In this document: one piece after another, positions 7,316 through 14,825 of the stretch
How the letters are laid out: every line of letters begins with the position of its first letter
How positions within the stretch are numbered: the stretch's first letter is position 1
Assembly: GCA_945898215.1 (NCBI GenBank)
Contig: CAMDHY010000001.1
Coordinates: 1 to 64,000, forward strand
Length of the DNA: 64,000 nucleotides
Direction: 5' to 3'
DNA from: Pseudoxanthobacter soli DSM 19599
GTDB lineage: Bacteria > Pseudomonadota > Alphaproteobacteria > Rhizobiales > Segnochrobactraceae
The notes under the pieces: model-generated
Database searches by the model: none
Seen by the model: the letters and a program-made list of their open reading frames with translations, nothing else
What the model was told of the DNA's origin: nothing
Translations under genes and position numbers: made by a program

Positions 7316-9559
7316 GTGCCGGCCAGCGTCCACATCTACGGCATCCGGCACCATGGGCCGGGGTCCGCGCGGCGGCTGGTCGACGCGCTCGAAGCGGTGC
7401 GGCCGACGACGGTGCTGATCGAGGGCCCCGTCGACGCGTCCGACCTGCTGCCGATGCTCGCCGATCCGGCGATGGTCCCGCCGGTCGCGCTGCTCGTCTA
7501 TGCGTCGGACGATCCGGCGCGCGCCACGTTCTGGCCGTTCGCCGCCTATTCGCCGGAGTACCAGGCGGCGTGCTGGGCGGTGCGCAACGGCGCGGCGCTG
7601 CGCTTCATCGACCTGCCCGCCGGCTGGGCGCTGGCGGCGCAACCGGAGCCCGCCGCGACCGAGGCGAGCGAACCGGCGGAAGACGACGCCCCGCCGGTCG
7701 ACGAGATGGCCATGCGGCTGGAGCGCGATCCGATCGGGGTGCTGGCCGAGGCCGGCGGCTACGAGGACGGCGAGAGCTGGTGGCGCGATGTCATCGAGGA
7801 GAACCCGGCCTCCGAACCCGTCTTCGCCGCGGTCGCCGACGCGATGGCGGCCCTGCGGGCGGCTGCCCGGCCGGTCGCGGGGCGCGAGGCCGCCCGCGAG
7901 GCGCACATGCGGCTGGAGATCGCCCGTGCCGCCCGCGAGTCGGACGGGGCGGTGGCGGTCGTCTGCGGTGCCTGGCACGTGCCGGCGCTGCTGGCGAAGA
8001 TCTCGCCGGCGGAGGACCGGGCGCGGTTGAAGGGGGCGCCGAAGCAGAAGGTCAGCGCCACCTTTGCCCCCTGGACCTCGCCGAGGCTTGCCTTCGGGAG
8101 CGGCTACGCCGCCGGCGTCACGGCACCGGGCTGGTGCAGCCACCTGTGGGGGACGCCGCGCGAGGACGCATCGGCGCGCTGGCTGGGGCGGATCGCTCAG
8201 GCGTTGCGGGCCGCCGGACACGTCGCTTCCACGGCCTCGCTGATCGAGGCGCAACGGCTGGCGATCGTGCTCGCCGCCTTGCGCGAGCGGCCGCAACCGG
8301 GCTTCGAGGAACTCCGCGAAGCGGCGATCGCCTGCCTCTGCCACGGTGAGCGCCTGGTGTGGGACACCATCGCCGCCGGTCTGCTGCTCGGCGATGCCGT
8401 CGGCGAAATTCCCGCCGACGTGCCGCTGGCGCCGCTGATCGAGGACCTCCAGCGTGAGCAGCGCCGGACAAGGCTCAAGCCGGAGGCACTGGAACGCGAG
8501 CTGGCGATCGATCTGCGCAGCGACGGCGGGCTGGACCGCTCGACGCTGCTGCACCGCCTGACGATCCTCGACGTCCCGTGGGGCCGTCTCGTCGATGCAG
8601 GCCGCAGCCGCGGGACCTTCCGCGAGCGGTGGCTGCTGAGATGGGAGCCGGAGTTCGCCGTCCGGCTGGTCGAGAACCTCGTCTACGGTCCGACCATCGC
8701 CCGCGCCGCCGCGGGGCGTCTGACGGAACGGTTGAGCGCTGCGGCCGACCTGCCGACGCTCTGCGCCCTGACGCTGTCGGCGCTGACGGCCCAGTTGCCG
8801 GAGGCCGCACACGCGGGCCTGCAGCACATCGAGCACCGGGTGGCCCTCACCAGCGACTGCGGCGAACTGCTTTCCTCGCTGCCGCCGCTCGGCGACATCG
8901 TCCGCTACGGCCAGGCGCGCCGGACCGACGCAGAGCAGTTGTCGGCCCTGTTCATCCGCATCCTGTCGCAGGGGGCGCTGGCGCTGCCCTATGCCGCGCG
9001 CGGGCTGGACGCCGACGCCGCCCGCGGCCTGCGCGCCCACGTGCTGGCCGCCGACGCTACGGCGTCGCTGGCCGCGGCGGACCGGACCGGCTGGCGGCAG
9101 GCGCTGTCGGCCGTGATCGAGGACGAGCAGTCGACGCCGATGCTCGCCGGTGCCGCCGCCCGGCTCCTCTACGAGGCCGACGTGCTCTCCCCGCAGGCCG
9201 CGGCCGACCTGCTCGGCCGCATGCTCTCGCCGGGACGGGCGGTGGCCGAGGCGGCGGGCTTCTTCGATGGTTTCTTCGATGGGGCGGGAGAACGCCTGAT
9301 CTACGACGACGGCCTGCGGGCGGCCGTCGACCGCTGGATGGCGCAGCTTGGTGGCGAAGACTTCACGGTGTTCCTGCCCTTGTTCCGGCGCGCGCTCGGA
9401 AACCTCGACCGCATGCAACGGCGACGGCTGCTCGACGCGCTGTTCGAGCGGGGGGCGGGGGGCTTGCAGGGCCGCGCGGTGACGCCCGACGCACCGGCGA
9501 TCTGGCCCGCCCACCTCGAGCGGCTGACGGCGCTCCTGACCGCGAGGTCGTCGACATGA
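7316..9559 (+). CDS. DUF5682-like protein with TraB/Tiki-type motifs
   Basis: A 747-residue protein starting at GTG 7316, two bases after the MoxR stop. The N-terminus reads IYGIRHHGPGSARRL, then after one helix VLIEGPVD (33-40). Near residue 214 there is VVCGAWHVPAL (H221). A GxxH-like first strand, an acidic second strand and a late G-x-x-H strand are the marks of the TraB/Tiki/EreA/ChaN fold, whose Tiki members are metal-dependent hydrolases; that assignment is my inference. The rest is a long helical region. By context and size it matches what I know as DUF5682, a family with no established function. It overlaps the VWA gene by ATGA. The bottom strand is also open over a long stretch here, a codon-bias shadow. 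Confidence 0.8.
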   Translation: MPASVHIYGIRHHGPGSARRLVDALEAVRPTTVLIEGPVDASDLLPMLADPAMVPPVALLVYASDDPARATFWPFAAYSPEYQAACWAVRNGAALRFIDLPAGWALAAQPEPAATEASEPAEDDAPPVDEMAMRLERDPIGVLAEAGGYEDGESWWRDVIEENPASEPVFAAVADAMAALRAAARPVAGREAAREAHMRLEIARAARESDGAVAVVCGAWHVPALLAKISPAEDRARLKGAPKQKVSATFAPWTSPRLAFGSGYAAGVTAPGWCSHLWGTPREDASARWLGRIAQALRAAGHVASTASLIEAQRLAIVLAALRERPQPGFEELREAAIACLCHGERLVWDTIAAGLLLGDAVGEIPADVPLAPLIEDLQREQRRTRLKPEALERELAIDLRSDGGLDRSTLLHRLTILDVPWGRLVDAGRSRGTFRERWLLRWEPEFAVRLVENLVYGPTIARAAAGRLTERLSAAADLPTLCALTLSALTAQLPEAAHAGLQHIEHRVALTSDCGELLSSLPPLGDIVRYGQARRTDAEQLSALFIRILSQGALALPYAARGLDADAARGLRAHVLAADATASLAAADRTGWRQALSAVIEDEQSTPMLAGAAARLLYEADVLSPQAAADLLGRMLSPGRAVAEAAGFFDGFFDGAGERLIYDDGLRAAVDRWMAQLGGEDFTVFLPLFRRALGNLDRMQRRRLLDALFERGAGGLQGRAVTPDAPAIWPAHLERLTALLTARSST

Positions 9560-10722
9560 ACGAGGAGCGCGAGCGGCGCTGGCGTCTGGCGGTCGGCAGC
9601 GAGGACGATGCGCTGCCGCAGGAGGACGATCGCCGCCTTTCGAAGGCCCTGACGATGCTCTACGGCGAAGGCGAAGGCGCCGCCGGTGGTGGCAAGGGGC
9701 GCGGCAGCCTCGCCCGCTCGGCGCCGAGCGTCGCACGCTGGCTGGGCGATATCCGCCAGTTCTTCCCGACCTCCGTTGTGCAGGTGGTGCAGAAGGACGC
9801 CATGGAGCGGCTGGGCCTGCAGCAGATGCTGCTCGAGCCGGAGTTGCTGGCGGCGGTCGAGGCCGACGTGAACCTCGTCGCCACCCTGATCAGCCTGCGC
9901 AGCGTCATGCCGGCCAAGGCGAAGGCGATCGCCCGGGAGGTGATCGGCAAGGTCGTCGCGGCGCTGATGGAGAGGCTGGAGCAGCGGACCGCCGAGGCGG
10001 TGCGCGGCGCCGTCGACCGCCGGCGGCGGACGGGTCGGCCACGCTTCCCGGACATCGACTGGCCGCGCACCATCCAGGCGAACCTCCGCCACTACCAGCC
10101 CGCGCATCGCACCGTGGTGCCGGAGCGGCTCATCGGCTTCATGCGCCGCCAGCGACGGCTGGTCGATCTGGACGAGGTGGTCCTCTGCGTGGACCAGTCC
10201 GGATCGATGGCCTCGTCGGTGGTCTATGCGTCGATCTTCGCTGCGGTCATGGCCTCGCTGCCGACGGTCAGGACGAAGCTGGTCTGTTTCGACACGGCGA
10301 TTCTCGACCTGACCGAAGATCTGGCGGACCCGGTCGAGGTGCTGTTCGGCGTCCAGCTTGGCGGCGGCACGGACATCAACCAGGCCGTCGCCTACTGCGA
10401 GGGACGGATCGAGAGGCCAGCGCGCTCCCATCTGATCCTGATCACGGACCTGTTCGAGGGCGGGAACAGTGAGGCGCTGGTCGCACGGCTCGCGCGACTG
10501 GTGGCTTCGGGCGTCAACGTCATCACCCTCCTGGCGCTCAGTGACGACGGCCGCCCGGCCCACGACCCGATGTTGTCCGCCCGGGTGGCGGCGCTTGGCG
10601 TGCCAGTGTTCGCATGCACGCCGGACCACTTCCCCGCCTTGATGGCCGCTGCCCTCAAGCGCGAGAACGTGCATGACTGGGCCGCTGAAGCCGACATCAA
10701 GGTCGTTCGGGCTGCAGAGTGA
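9556..10722 (+). CDS. VWA domain protein with intact MIDAS motif
   Basis: A 388-residue protein and last gene of the operon, starting at ATG 9556 inside the upstream stop (ATGA). The N-terminal half (about 1-200) is charged and helical, with a Gly-rich linker near 40-50. The C-terminal von Willebrand A domain carries a complete metal-ion-dependent adhesion site: DQSGS (213-217), T272 in GGGTD and D298 in ILITDLFEGG. No signal peptide or membrane helix is present, so this is a cytoplasmic VWA protein of the kind that partners MoxR ATPases (RavA-ViaA, CbbQ-CbbO and NorQ-NorD are established pairs). The helical part presumably contacts the ATPase or the client. Confidence 0.92.
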   Translation: MNEERERRWRLAVGSEDDALPQEDDRRLSKALTMLYGEGEGAAGGGKGRGSLARSAPSVARWLGDIRQFFPTSVVQVVQKDAMERLGLQQMLLEPELLAAVEADVNLVATLISLRSVMPAKAKAIAREVIGKVVAALMERLEQRTAEAVRGAVDRRRRTGRPRFPDIDWPRTIQANLRHYQPAHRTVVPERLIGFMRRQRRLVDLDEVVLCVDQSGSMASSVVYASIFAAVMASLPTVRTKLVCFDTAILDLTEDLADPVEVLFGVQLGGGTDINQAVAYCEGRIERPARSHLILITDLFEGGNSEALVARLARLVASGVNVITLLALSDDGRPAHDPMLSARVAALGVPVFACTPDHFPALMAAALKRENVHDWAAEADIKVVRAAE

Positions 10723-10869
10723 CGGGGACACCGGGCAGCGCCGTCGTCCGCCGATTCCTCACCCACGCATCGCCTTGAGCCGCCACGTCGGGACCTTACT
10801 GGACCGCGCCAGCACGCCAGGGCTCCCGAGGGGCAGGCCGCCGCTTGCGGCAGCGGCCCGCGGTCGAGT

Positions 10870-11828
10870 TCAGAACGGCTTCCATTCCTCGGGCACCCAG
10901 GCATAGGCCTCGCCGCGCGTGGCGACGTGGCCGAAGCCGGGGAAGGGCATGTGCGTGCCGGACACCAGCATCCTGTCGGCGACCGCCATATCGAGCACGC
11001 GGCGGCGGGTCACGGCGGCCTCAGCGCTGTCGGTGTCGAAGACGATCCCGGCATCGGGATGCACGAACTGCAGCGAGGCGACGACGGTACTGTCACCCCA
11101 AAGGAGCGCCTGAGCCGTCCCGGAACTCACGCGGTATCCGCTGTGGCCCGGGGTGTGGCCCGGCAACACGACGGCGGACAGGCCGCCCCCCAGATCGGCG
11201 TCACTCTGGAACGGCTGCACCCGGTCGCCGTAGGCGGCGACGACCTTGCCCGCCAGATCGAACCACGGCCGGATCGCGTCCGGGACGCTCGCCGCGTTCG
11301 CGGGGTCGGTCCAGAACGCGAGTTCGGCGTCGTTGACGTGCACCGATGCGTTGGGGAACCTCGCTGCGTCACCGTCGAGCGCGCCACCGATGTGATCCGG
11401 TGCAGGTGGCTGAAGACGAGACGCGTGATCGCGCCGGGGGCGATGCCGATACCGGCGAGCATGGCCGCCAGATTGCCGGCGGTCGGGCCGAGCGATCCGC
11501 CGGCCCCCGTGTCCAGCAGGGTGGGGGCTGTCGCCCGGGCGGATCAGGTAGGCGGTGATCGGCAGGGGTAGCGCGGCCGCAGTGTCGAGCGACGCGGCGC
11601 TGAGGCCTTCCCGCATCAGCGCGGGATCGAGGGCGGTCACCCATGCCTGTTCCAGCAGGAAGTAGCCGTCGAGGAGGGTCGTCACTTCGATGTCGCCGAC
11701 GGTCCTTTGCGTACGCGATGAAGCGTGATCCGGCGGCGCCCTGCTGCGCCGATCGGAATGAGGGAGGCTGCGGTGGCGGTGGCACCGGCACCGGCCAGCA
11801 GTCCACGGCGGGAAACAGTGAGCGTCAT
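10870..11828 (-). pseudogene. Tat-exported MBL-fold hydrolase, disrupted by three frameshifts
   Basis: ATG at 11828 is preceded by GAGGAG and opens a Tat signal (SRRGLLAGAGATATAASL). The frame breaks near 11738-11745, where one base appears missing, and the hydrolase body resumes as VTTLLDGYFLLEQAW. A second shift lies at the GGGGG run 11522-11526 (one extra base). A third, one base short near 11398-11402, restores the frame. Between the last two, the alternative frame reads LLDTGAGGSLGPTAGNLAAM and VFSHLH. Read straight through, the metal motif HLHPDHIGG becomes PPAPDHIGG, losing both first histidines. Downstream PGHTPGHSGY, GDS and SGTHMPFPG are normal. This is a pseudogene, or a coding gene with single-base sequencing errors in C/G runs. 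Confidence 0.8.
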
Positions 11829-11902
11829 GGGAGACTCCTCGGTTGTTTCCCGGTGCTCGGGCGTTGCGGTTTCGTGAAGCGGTGTGGCGGATCGCATCGT
11901 GC

Positions 11903-11937
11903 CGGGCTGACGGTCGGGCTGACGGTCGGGCCGTCAG
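11903..11937. repeat. 12-bp tandem repeat and hairpin at a gene end
   Basis: CGGGCTGACGGT occurs twice in tandem (11903-11914, 11915-11926). The second copy forms a 7-bp stem, CTGACGG (11919-11925) with CCGTCAG (11931-11937), around a TCGGG loop. The stem overlaps the stop codon of the minus-strand dehydrogenase. It has no T-run, so a classical terminator is not indicated. Confidence 0.6.
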
Positions 11938-12797
11938 CGGTAGAGCCTGATGATGCCGGTGAGGTTGTCGGCGCCGAGACCGTGCCGGACTGCACCGGCG
12001 AACACGTCATAGACGGCTGCGGCGACCGGCATGGAGGCGGCGACGGCCCCGGCGGTTGCCAGGAGATTGCCGAAGTCCTTCGCCATCAGGTCGGCGGGAA
12101 AGAGCGCCGGAAAGACGCCCGACAGCATCGAGGCGGCGGCGGCCTTCGCGGCGGGACTGCAAACGGGCGTCGATCCCAGAATGTCGATCGCGGTTGCGCC
12201 GTTGAGCCCGGCTCTGTCGAAGAACCCGATGATCTCGGCGAGCGCTGCGACCTGCACGCCGAGCAGCGCGTTGACTGCGAGCTTGAGGGTCGTCCCGCTG
12301 CCGGCCGGCCCCACGTGATGGACGCTGCTGCCCATGGTCATGAGGATGGGTCCGGCGGCAGACAACACCTCGGCGCAGCCCCCGACGAGGAAGATCAGTT
12401 GCGCCGCGTCCGCCTGCGGCCGCGAACCGGCGACGGGTGCATCGAGGAAGCCACGTTCGGCCGCACCGAAGCGATCGGCCAGCGTTCGCGTCGCCGCGAT
12501 CGTCAGGGTCGAGCAGTCGATGCCGACGGCTCCCGTGCGAAGGCCGGCGAGCGCCCCGCACTCCGCGTCCAGCCACACCTGGTCCGCAGCCGCGTCGTCC
12601 CTCACCATCGAGACGGCGAAATCGGCCTGGGCCACAGCCGCCCGTGGAGTGTCGGCCACCGCCGCCCCCAGGTCGGCGACAGGCTGACAGGCATCGGGCG
12701 TCCGGTTCCAGACCGTCAACTCATGGCCCGCCTTCAGAACGTTGGCCGCCATGCGCGATCCCATCGCGCCGAGTCCAAGGAATGCGATCTTCGCCAT
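11934..12797 (-). CDS. NAD(P)-dependent beta-hydroxyacid dehydrogenase (3-hydroxyisobutyrate dehydrogenase family)
   Basis: A 287-residue cytoplasmic oxidoreductase, the usual length for the family. The Rossmann motif GLGAMG lies at 8-13. The family signature FLDAPVAGSRPQA, with Asp and Gly-Ser, lies near residue 115, and the catalytic-lysine segment GSGTTLKLAVNALL near 165. Members oxidise 3-hydroxyacids (3-hydroxyisobutyrate, tartronate semialdehyde, related substrates) or reduce small aldehydes; the exact substrate cannot be read. It is divergent from a LysR regulator with 117 bases between starts, an arrangement that usually means the regulator controls it. It lies upstream of the damaged MBL hydrolase, on the same strand. 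Confidence 0.9.
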   Translation of the reverse strand: MAKIAFLGLGAMGSRMAANVLKAGHELTVWNRTPDACQPVADLGAAVADTPRAAVAQADFAVSMVRDDAAADQVWLDAECGALAGLRTGAVGIDCSTLTIAATRTLADRFGAAERGFLDAPVAGSRPQADAAQLIFLVGGCAEVLSAAGPILMTMGSSVHHVGPAGSGTTLKLAVNALLGVQVAALAEIIGFFDRAGLNGATAIDILGSTPVCSPAAKAAAASMLSGVFPALFPADLMAKDFGNLLATAGAVAASMPVAAAVYDVFAGAVRHGLGADNLTGIIRLYR

Positions 12798-12896
12798 GCG
12801 GACTTCCCGACCTGGCCGCAGCTTTCTCCGTGCGGCGTCGGTCCAGTCACTAGGATGTCTGATGACACGGAAAGAGCATCAATTCAGCATCATAAG

Positions 12897-12913
12897 CGTG
12901 CAATAAGTGCACG
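12897..12913. promoter_or_regulatory. Palindromic candidate LysR operator
   Basis: CGTGCA-ATAAG-TGCACG is a perfect 6-bp inverted repeat with a 5-base spacer, in the short gap between the divergent dehydrogenase and LysR genes. It ends one base before the LysR start codon. Binding there would suit autorepression, but no footprint is implied. Confidence 0.5.
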
Positions 12914-12914
12914 A

Positions 12915-13805
12915 ATGAACCTCAACGACCTGAGCCTCTTTCTGGATGTCGCGCGTAAGGGCAGCTTCGCGGCGGTCGCGCGCGATCGGGCGATCGACCC
13001 ATCGTCGGTGTCGCGTGGCATTGCCGCCCTCGAGGCGTCCGTCGGCACGCGGCTGTTCCAGCGGTCATCGCGGGTGATGGTGCTGACCGAGGCGGGAGAG
13101 CTCTACAAGGCGCGCCTGCCGGCGGTGATCGAAGAACTGGCGCGGGTGCGCGACGAGGCGTCGTCGATCCGCAGCGATCCCGTGGGCATCTTGCGCATGA
13201 CCGCGTCGGTGGCGTTCGGTGAGCGCTGCCTGCTGCCTCTGCTGCCCGCCTTCCGCGACAGTTTTCCTCGGCTCAGGCTGGAATTGCTGCTGACCGACGG
13301 CAACCTCGACCTGCTCGCCGAGCGTATCGATCTGGCGGTCCGGCTCGGCCCCAGCGTGCGCGCCGACGTGATCGGCGAGAGGCTCCTGACGACGCGCTAC
13401 CGGGTCGTGGCGAGCCCGGCCTATCTTGCGGCGGCGGGGGTGCCCGACGCACCGGCGGCGCTGCGGGACCGGCCCTGCCTGTTGCTCTCGCTGCCGGAGT
13501 TCCGGACGCGCTGGATCTTTCGCACAGCAGCGGTGGAGGAGGACGTGGCGGTCGGCGGGCAGTTCGTGATGTCGAGTCCGCTCGCCCTTCGCAGCGGGGC
13601 GCTGGTCGGATTGGGTCCGACGCTGCTGCCTGACTGGCTGATCGGCGAGGATCTGTCCGCGGGTCGGCTGGTGGATCTGTTCCCCGCGCACGAGGTGACC
13701 GCGACCACCTTCGACACCGCGGCCTGGCTGCTTTATCCCAGTCGCGAATACATGCCGCGCAAGACGCACGCGGCGATCACGTTCTTCCGGACGCACTTCC
13801 AGTAG
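12915..13805 (+). CDS. LysR-family transcriptional regulator
   Basis: A 296-residue regulator. The N-terminal winged helix-turn-helix starts MNLNDLSLFLDVARKGSF and continues with RAIDPSSVSRGIAALEASVG, typical LysR recognition-helix spacing. A linker helix and a two-lobed periplasmic-binding-like co-inducer domain (about 90-296) follow. ATG 12915 gives the standard length; the open frame extends far upstream but without LysR homology. The probable target is the divergent beta-hydroxyacid dehydrogenase at 11934-12797, with the palindrome immediately upstream as operator. The inducer is unknown. Confidence 0.93.
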   Translation: MNLNDLSLFLDVARKGSFAAVARDRAIDPSSVSRGIAALEASVGTRLFQRSSRVMVLTEAGELYKARLPAVIEELARVRDEASSIRSDPVGILRMTASVAFGERCLLPLLPAFRDSFPRLRLELLLTDGNLDLLAERIDLAVRLGPSVRADVIGERLLTTRYRVVASPAYLAAAGVPDAPAALRDRPCLLLSLPEFRTRWIFRTAAVEEDVAVGGQFVMSSPLALRSGALVGLGPTLLPDWLIGEDLSAGRLVDLFPAHEVTATTFDTAAWLLYPSREYMPRKTHAAITFFRTHFQ

Positions 13806-13871
13806 GGCAGGGGCCGCCGCAAGCCTTCGCTAAGGCTGGTTTGCGACTGCAGAAGATCGCCGGCTGGGCTT

Positions 13872-14825
13872 TCAGCGGGTCTCGAACAGCCGTCCCACTC
13901 TCGTTTCGCGAAGCTGGTCGCCCTCGCGATCGAGGAAGAGGGCGCCGATGCTGAAGCGGCGCGCCAGGGCCGCGCCGTCCCGGCTGCCTTTCACCATCAG
14001 GGCAGTCGCCCAGGCGTCGGCAGCCATGCAGGTTGCCGCGACGACCGTGACCGAGGCCGGCGACGTCGCGAGCGGCCCGCCGCGGGCAGGATCCATGGTG
14101 TGCGACAGACGTCTGTCGCCGACATCGACCCAATGCCGGTAGTCGCCCGACGTGGCGACCGCCGCATCCTGCAGCGCCAGGATCGAGTGTGGCGACCGCG
14201 CGACCGGATCGGGTCGCTCGACGGCGACGGTCCAAGCCGATCCGTCGGGCTGCAGGCCGACGGCCCGCAACTCGCCGTCGATCGCGACCAGCGCGCCCGA
14301 AATGCCGAAGTCCGCCGCCACGTCGGCAAGCCGGTCGACGCCGTAGCCCTTCGCGATGCCGGAAAGATCGAGGGCTGCGGCTTCGCGTTTCCGAACCCGA
14401 CGGTTTGTCGGGTCGAGTTCCAGCACCGCGTGCGCCGGGCGGCGAGCGCGGGCAAACACTTCCTGGATGCGGGCGGGGCTGGCTTCCTCCGGTCCGAACC
14501 CCCAGGCGGTGACCGCGTCTCCGACGCCGATATCGAAGGCCCCCTCCGTCGCGCGACCGATGTCGAGCGCCGCCTGCAGCACCACCATGAGACGGGATGG
14601 GATCGCGACCCAGACATCCGGTGCTGCCGCGATGAGGCGCATCAGGTCGCTGTCCGGCTTCCAGGTGGACATCTGTCCGTCGACGTCCGACACCGCCGCC
14701 TGAAACGCCGCCGCCACCGGAGCCACCGCGAAGCCCGGTGGCATATGGAACAGTGCCGACCAGCGCGTGCCCATCGTCGGTCCGTTCAGGGCGTGGCGCA
14801 CGAGATCAGTAGACATCTTCGACAT
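13872..14825 (-). CDS. apbE: FAD:protein FMN transferase (ApbE)
   Basis: A 317-residue ApbE-family enzyme, which transfers FMN from FAD onto a Thr or Ser of exported or membrane proteins. Family features are MGTRWSALF at the N-terminus, GAFDIGVGDAVTAWGFG, LDLSGIAKGYGVDRLAD near residue 155, a DGELRAVG segment, and HTMDPARGGPL followed by VTVVAATCMAADAWATALMV. No lipobox or obvious signal peptide is visible, unlike many periplasmic ApbE proteins. The ATG at 14825 has AGGGA five bases upstream, and the gene overlaps the preceding reductase gene by 20 bases. Likely substrates are encoded next door: the DUF2271 protein or the PepSY reductase. Confidence 0.93.
   Translation of the reverse strand: MSKMSTDLVRHALNGPTMGTRWSALFHMPPGFAVAPVAAAFQAAVSDVDGQMSTWKPDSDLMRLIAAAPDVWVAIPSRLMVVLQAALDIGRATEGAFDIGVGDAVTAWGFGPEEASPARIQEVFARARRPAHAVLELDPTNRRVRKREAAALDLSGIAKGYGVDRLADVAADFGISGALVAIDGELRAVGLQPDGSAWTVAVERPDPVARSPHSILALQDAAVATSGDYRHWVDVGDRRLSHTMDPARGGPLATSPASVTVVAATCMAADAWATALMVKGSRDGAALARRFSIGALFLDREGDQLRETRVGRLFETR

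Noticed and set aside
7286-9736. An 816-codon open frame on the minus strand opposite the DUF5682-like gene
   Set aside because: Its translation is a Gln/Arg/Gly/His-rich, low-information product with no domain signature. It mirrors the codon bias of the plus-strand gene, which has clear motifs and coupled neighbours.
3426-10722. Assigning the MoxR-VWA operon to the known vWA-MoxR-associated (VMAP) conflict systems
   Set aside because: I could not see the effector or trypsin-like/caspase-like domains expected for those systems. A relationship remains possible but is not supported by motifs.
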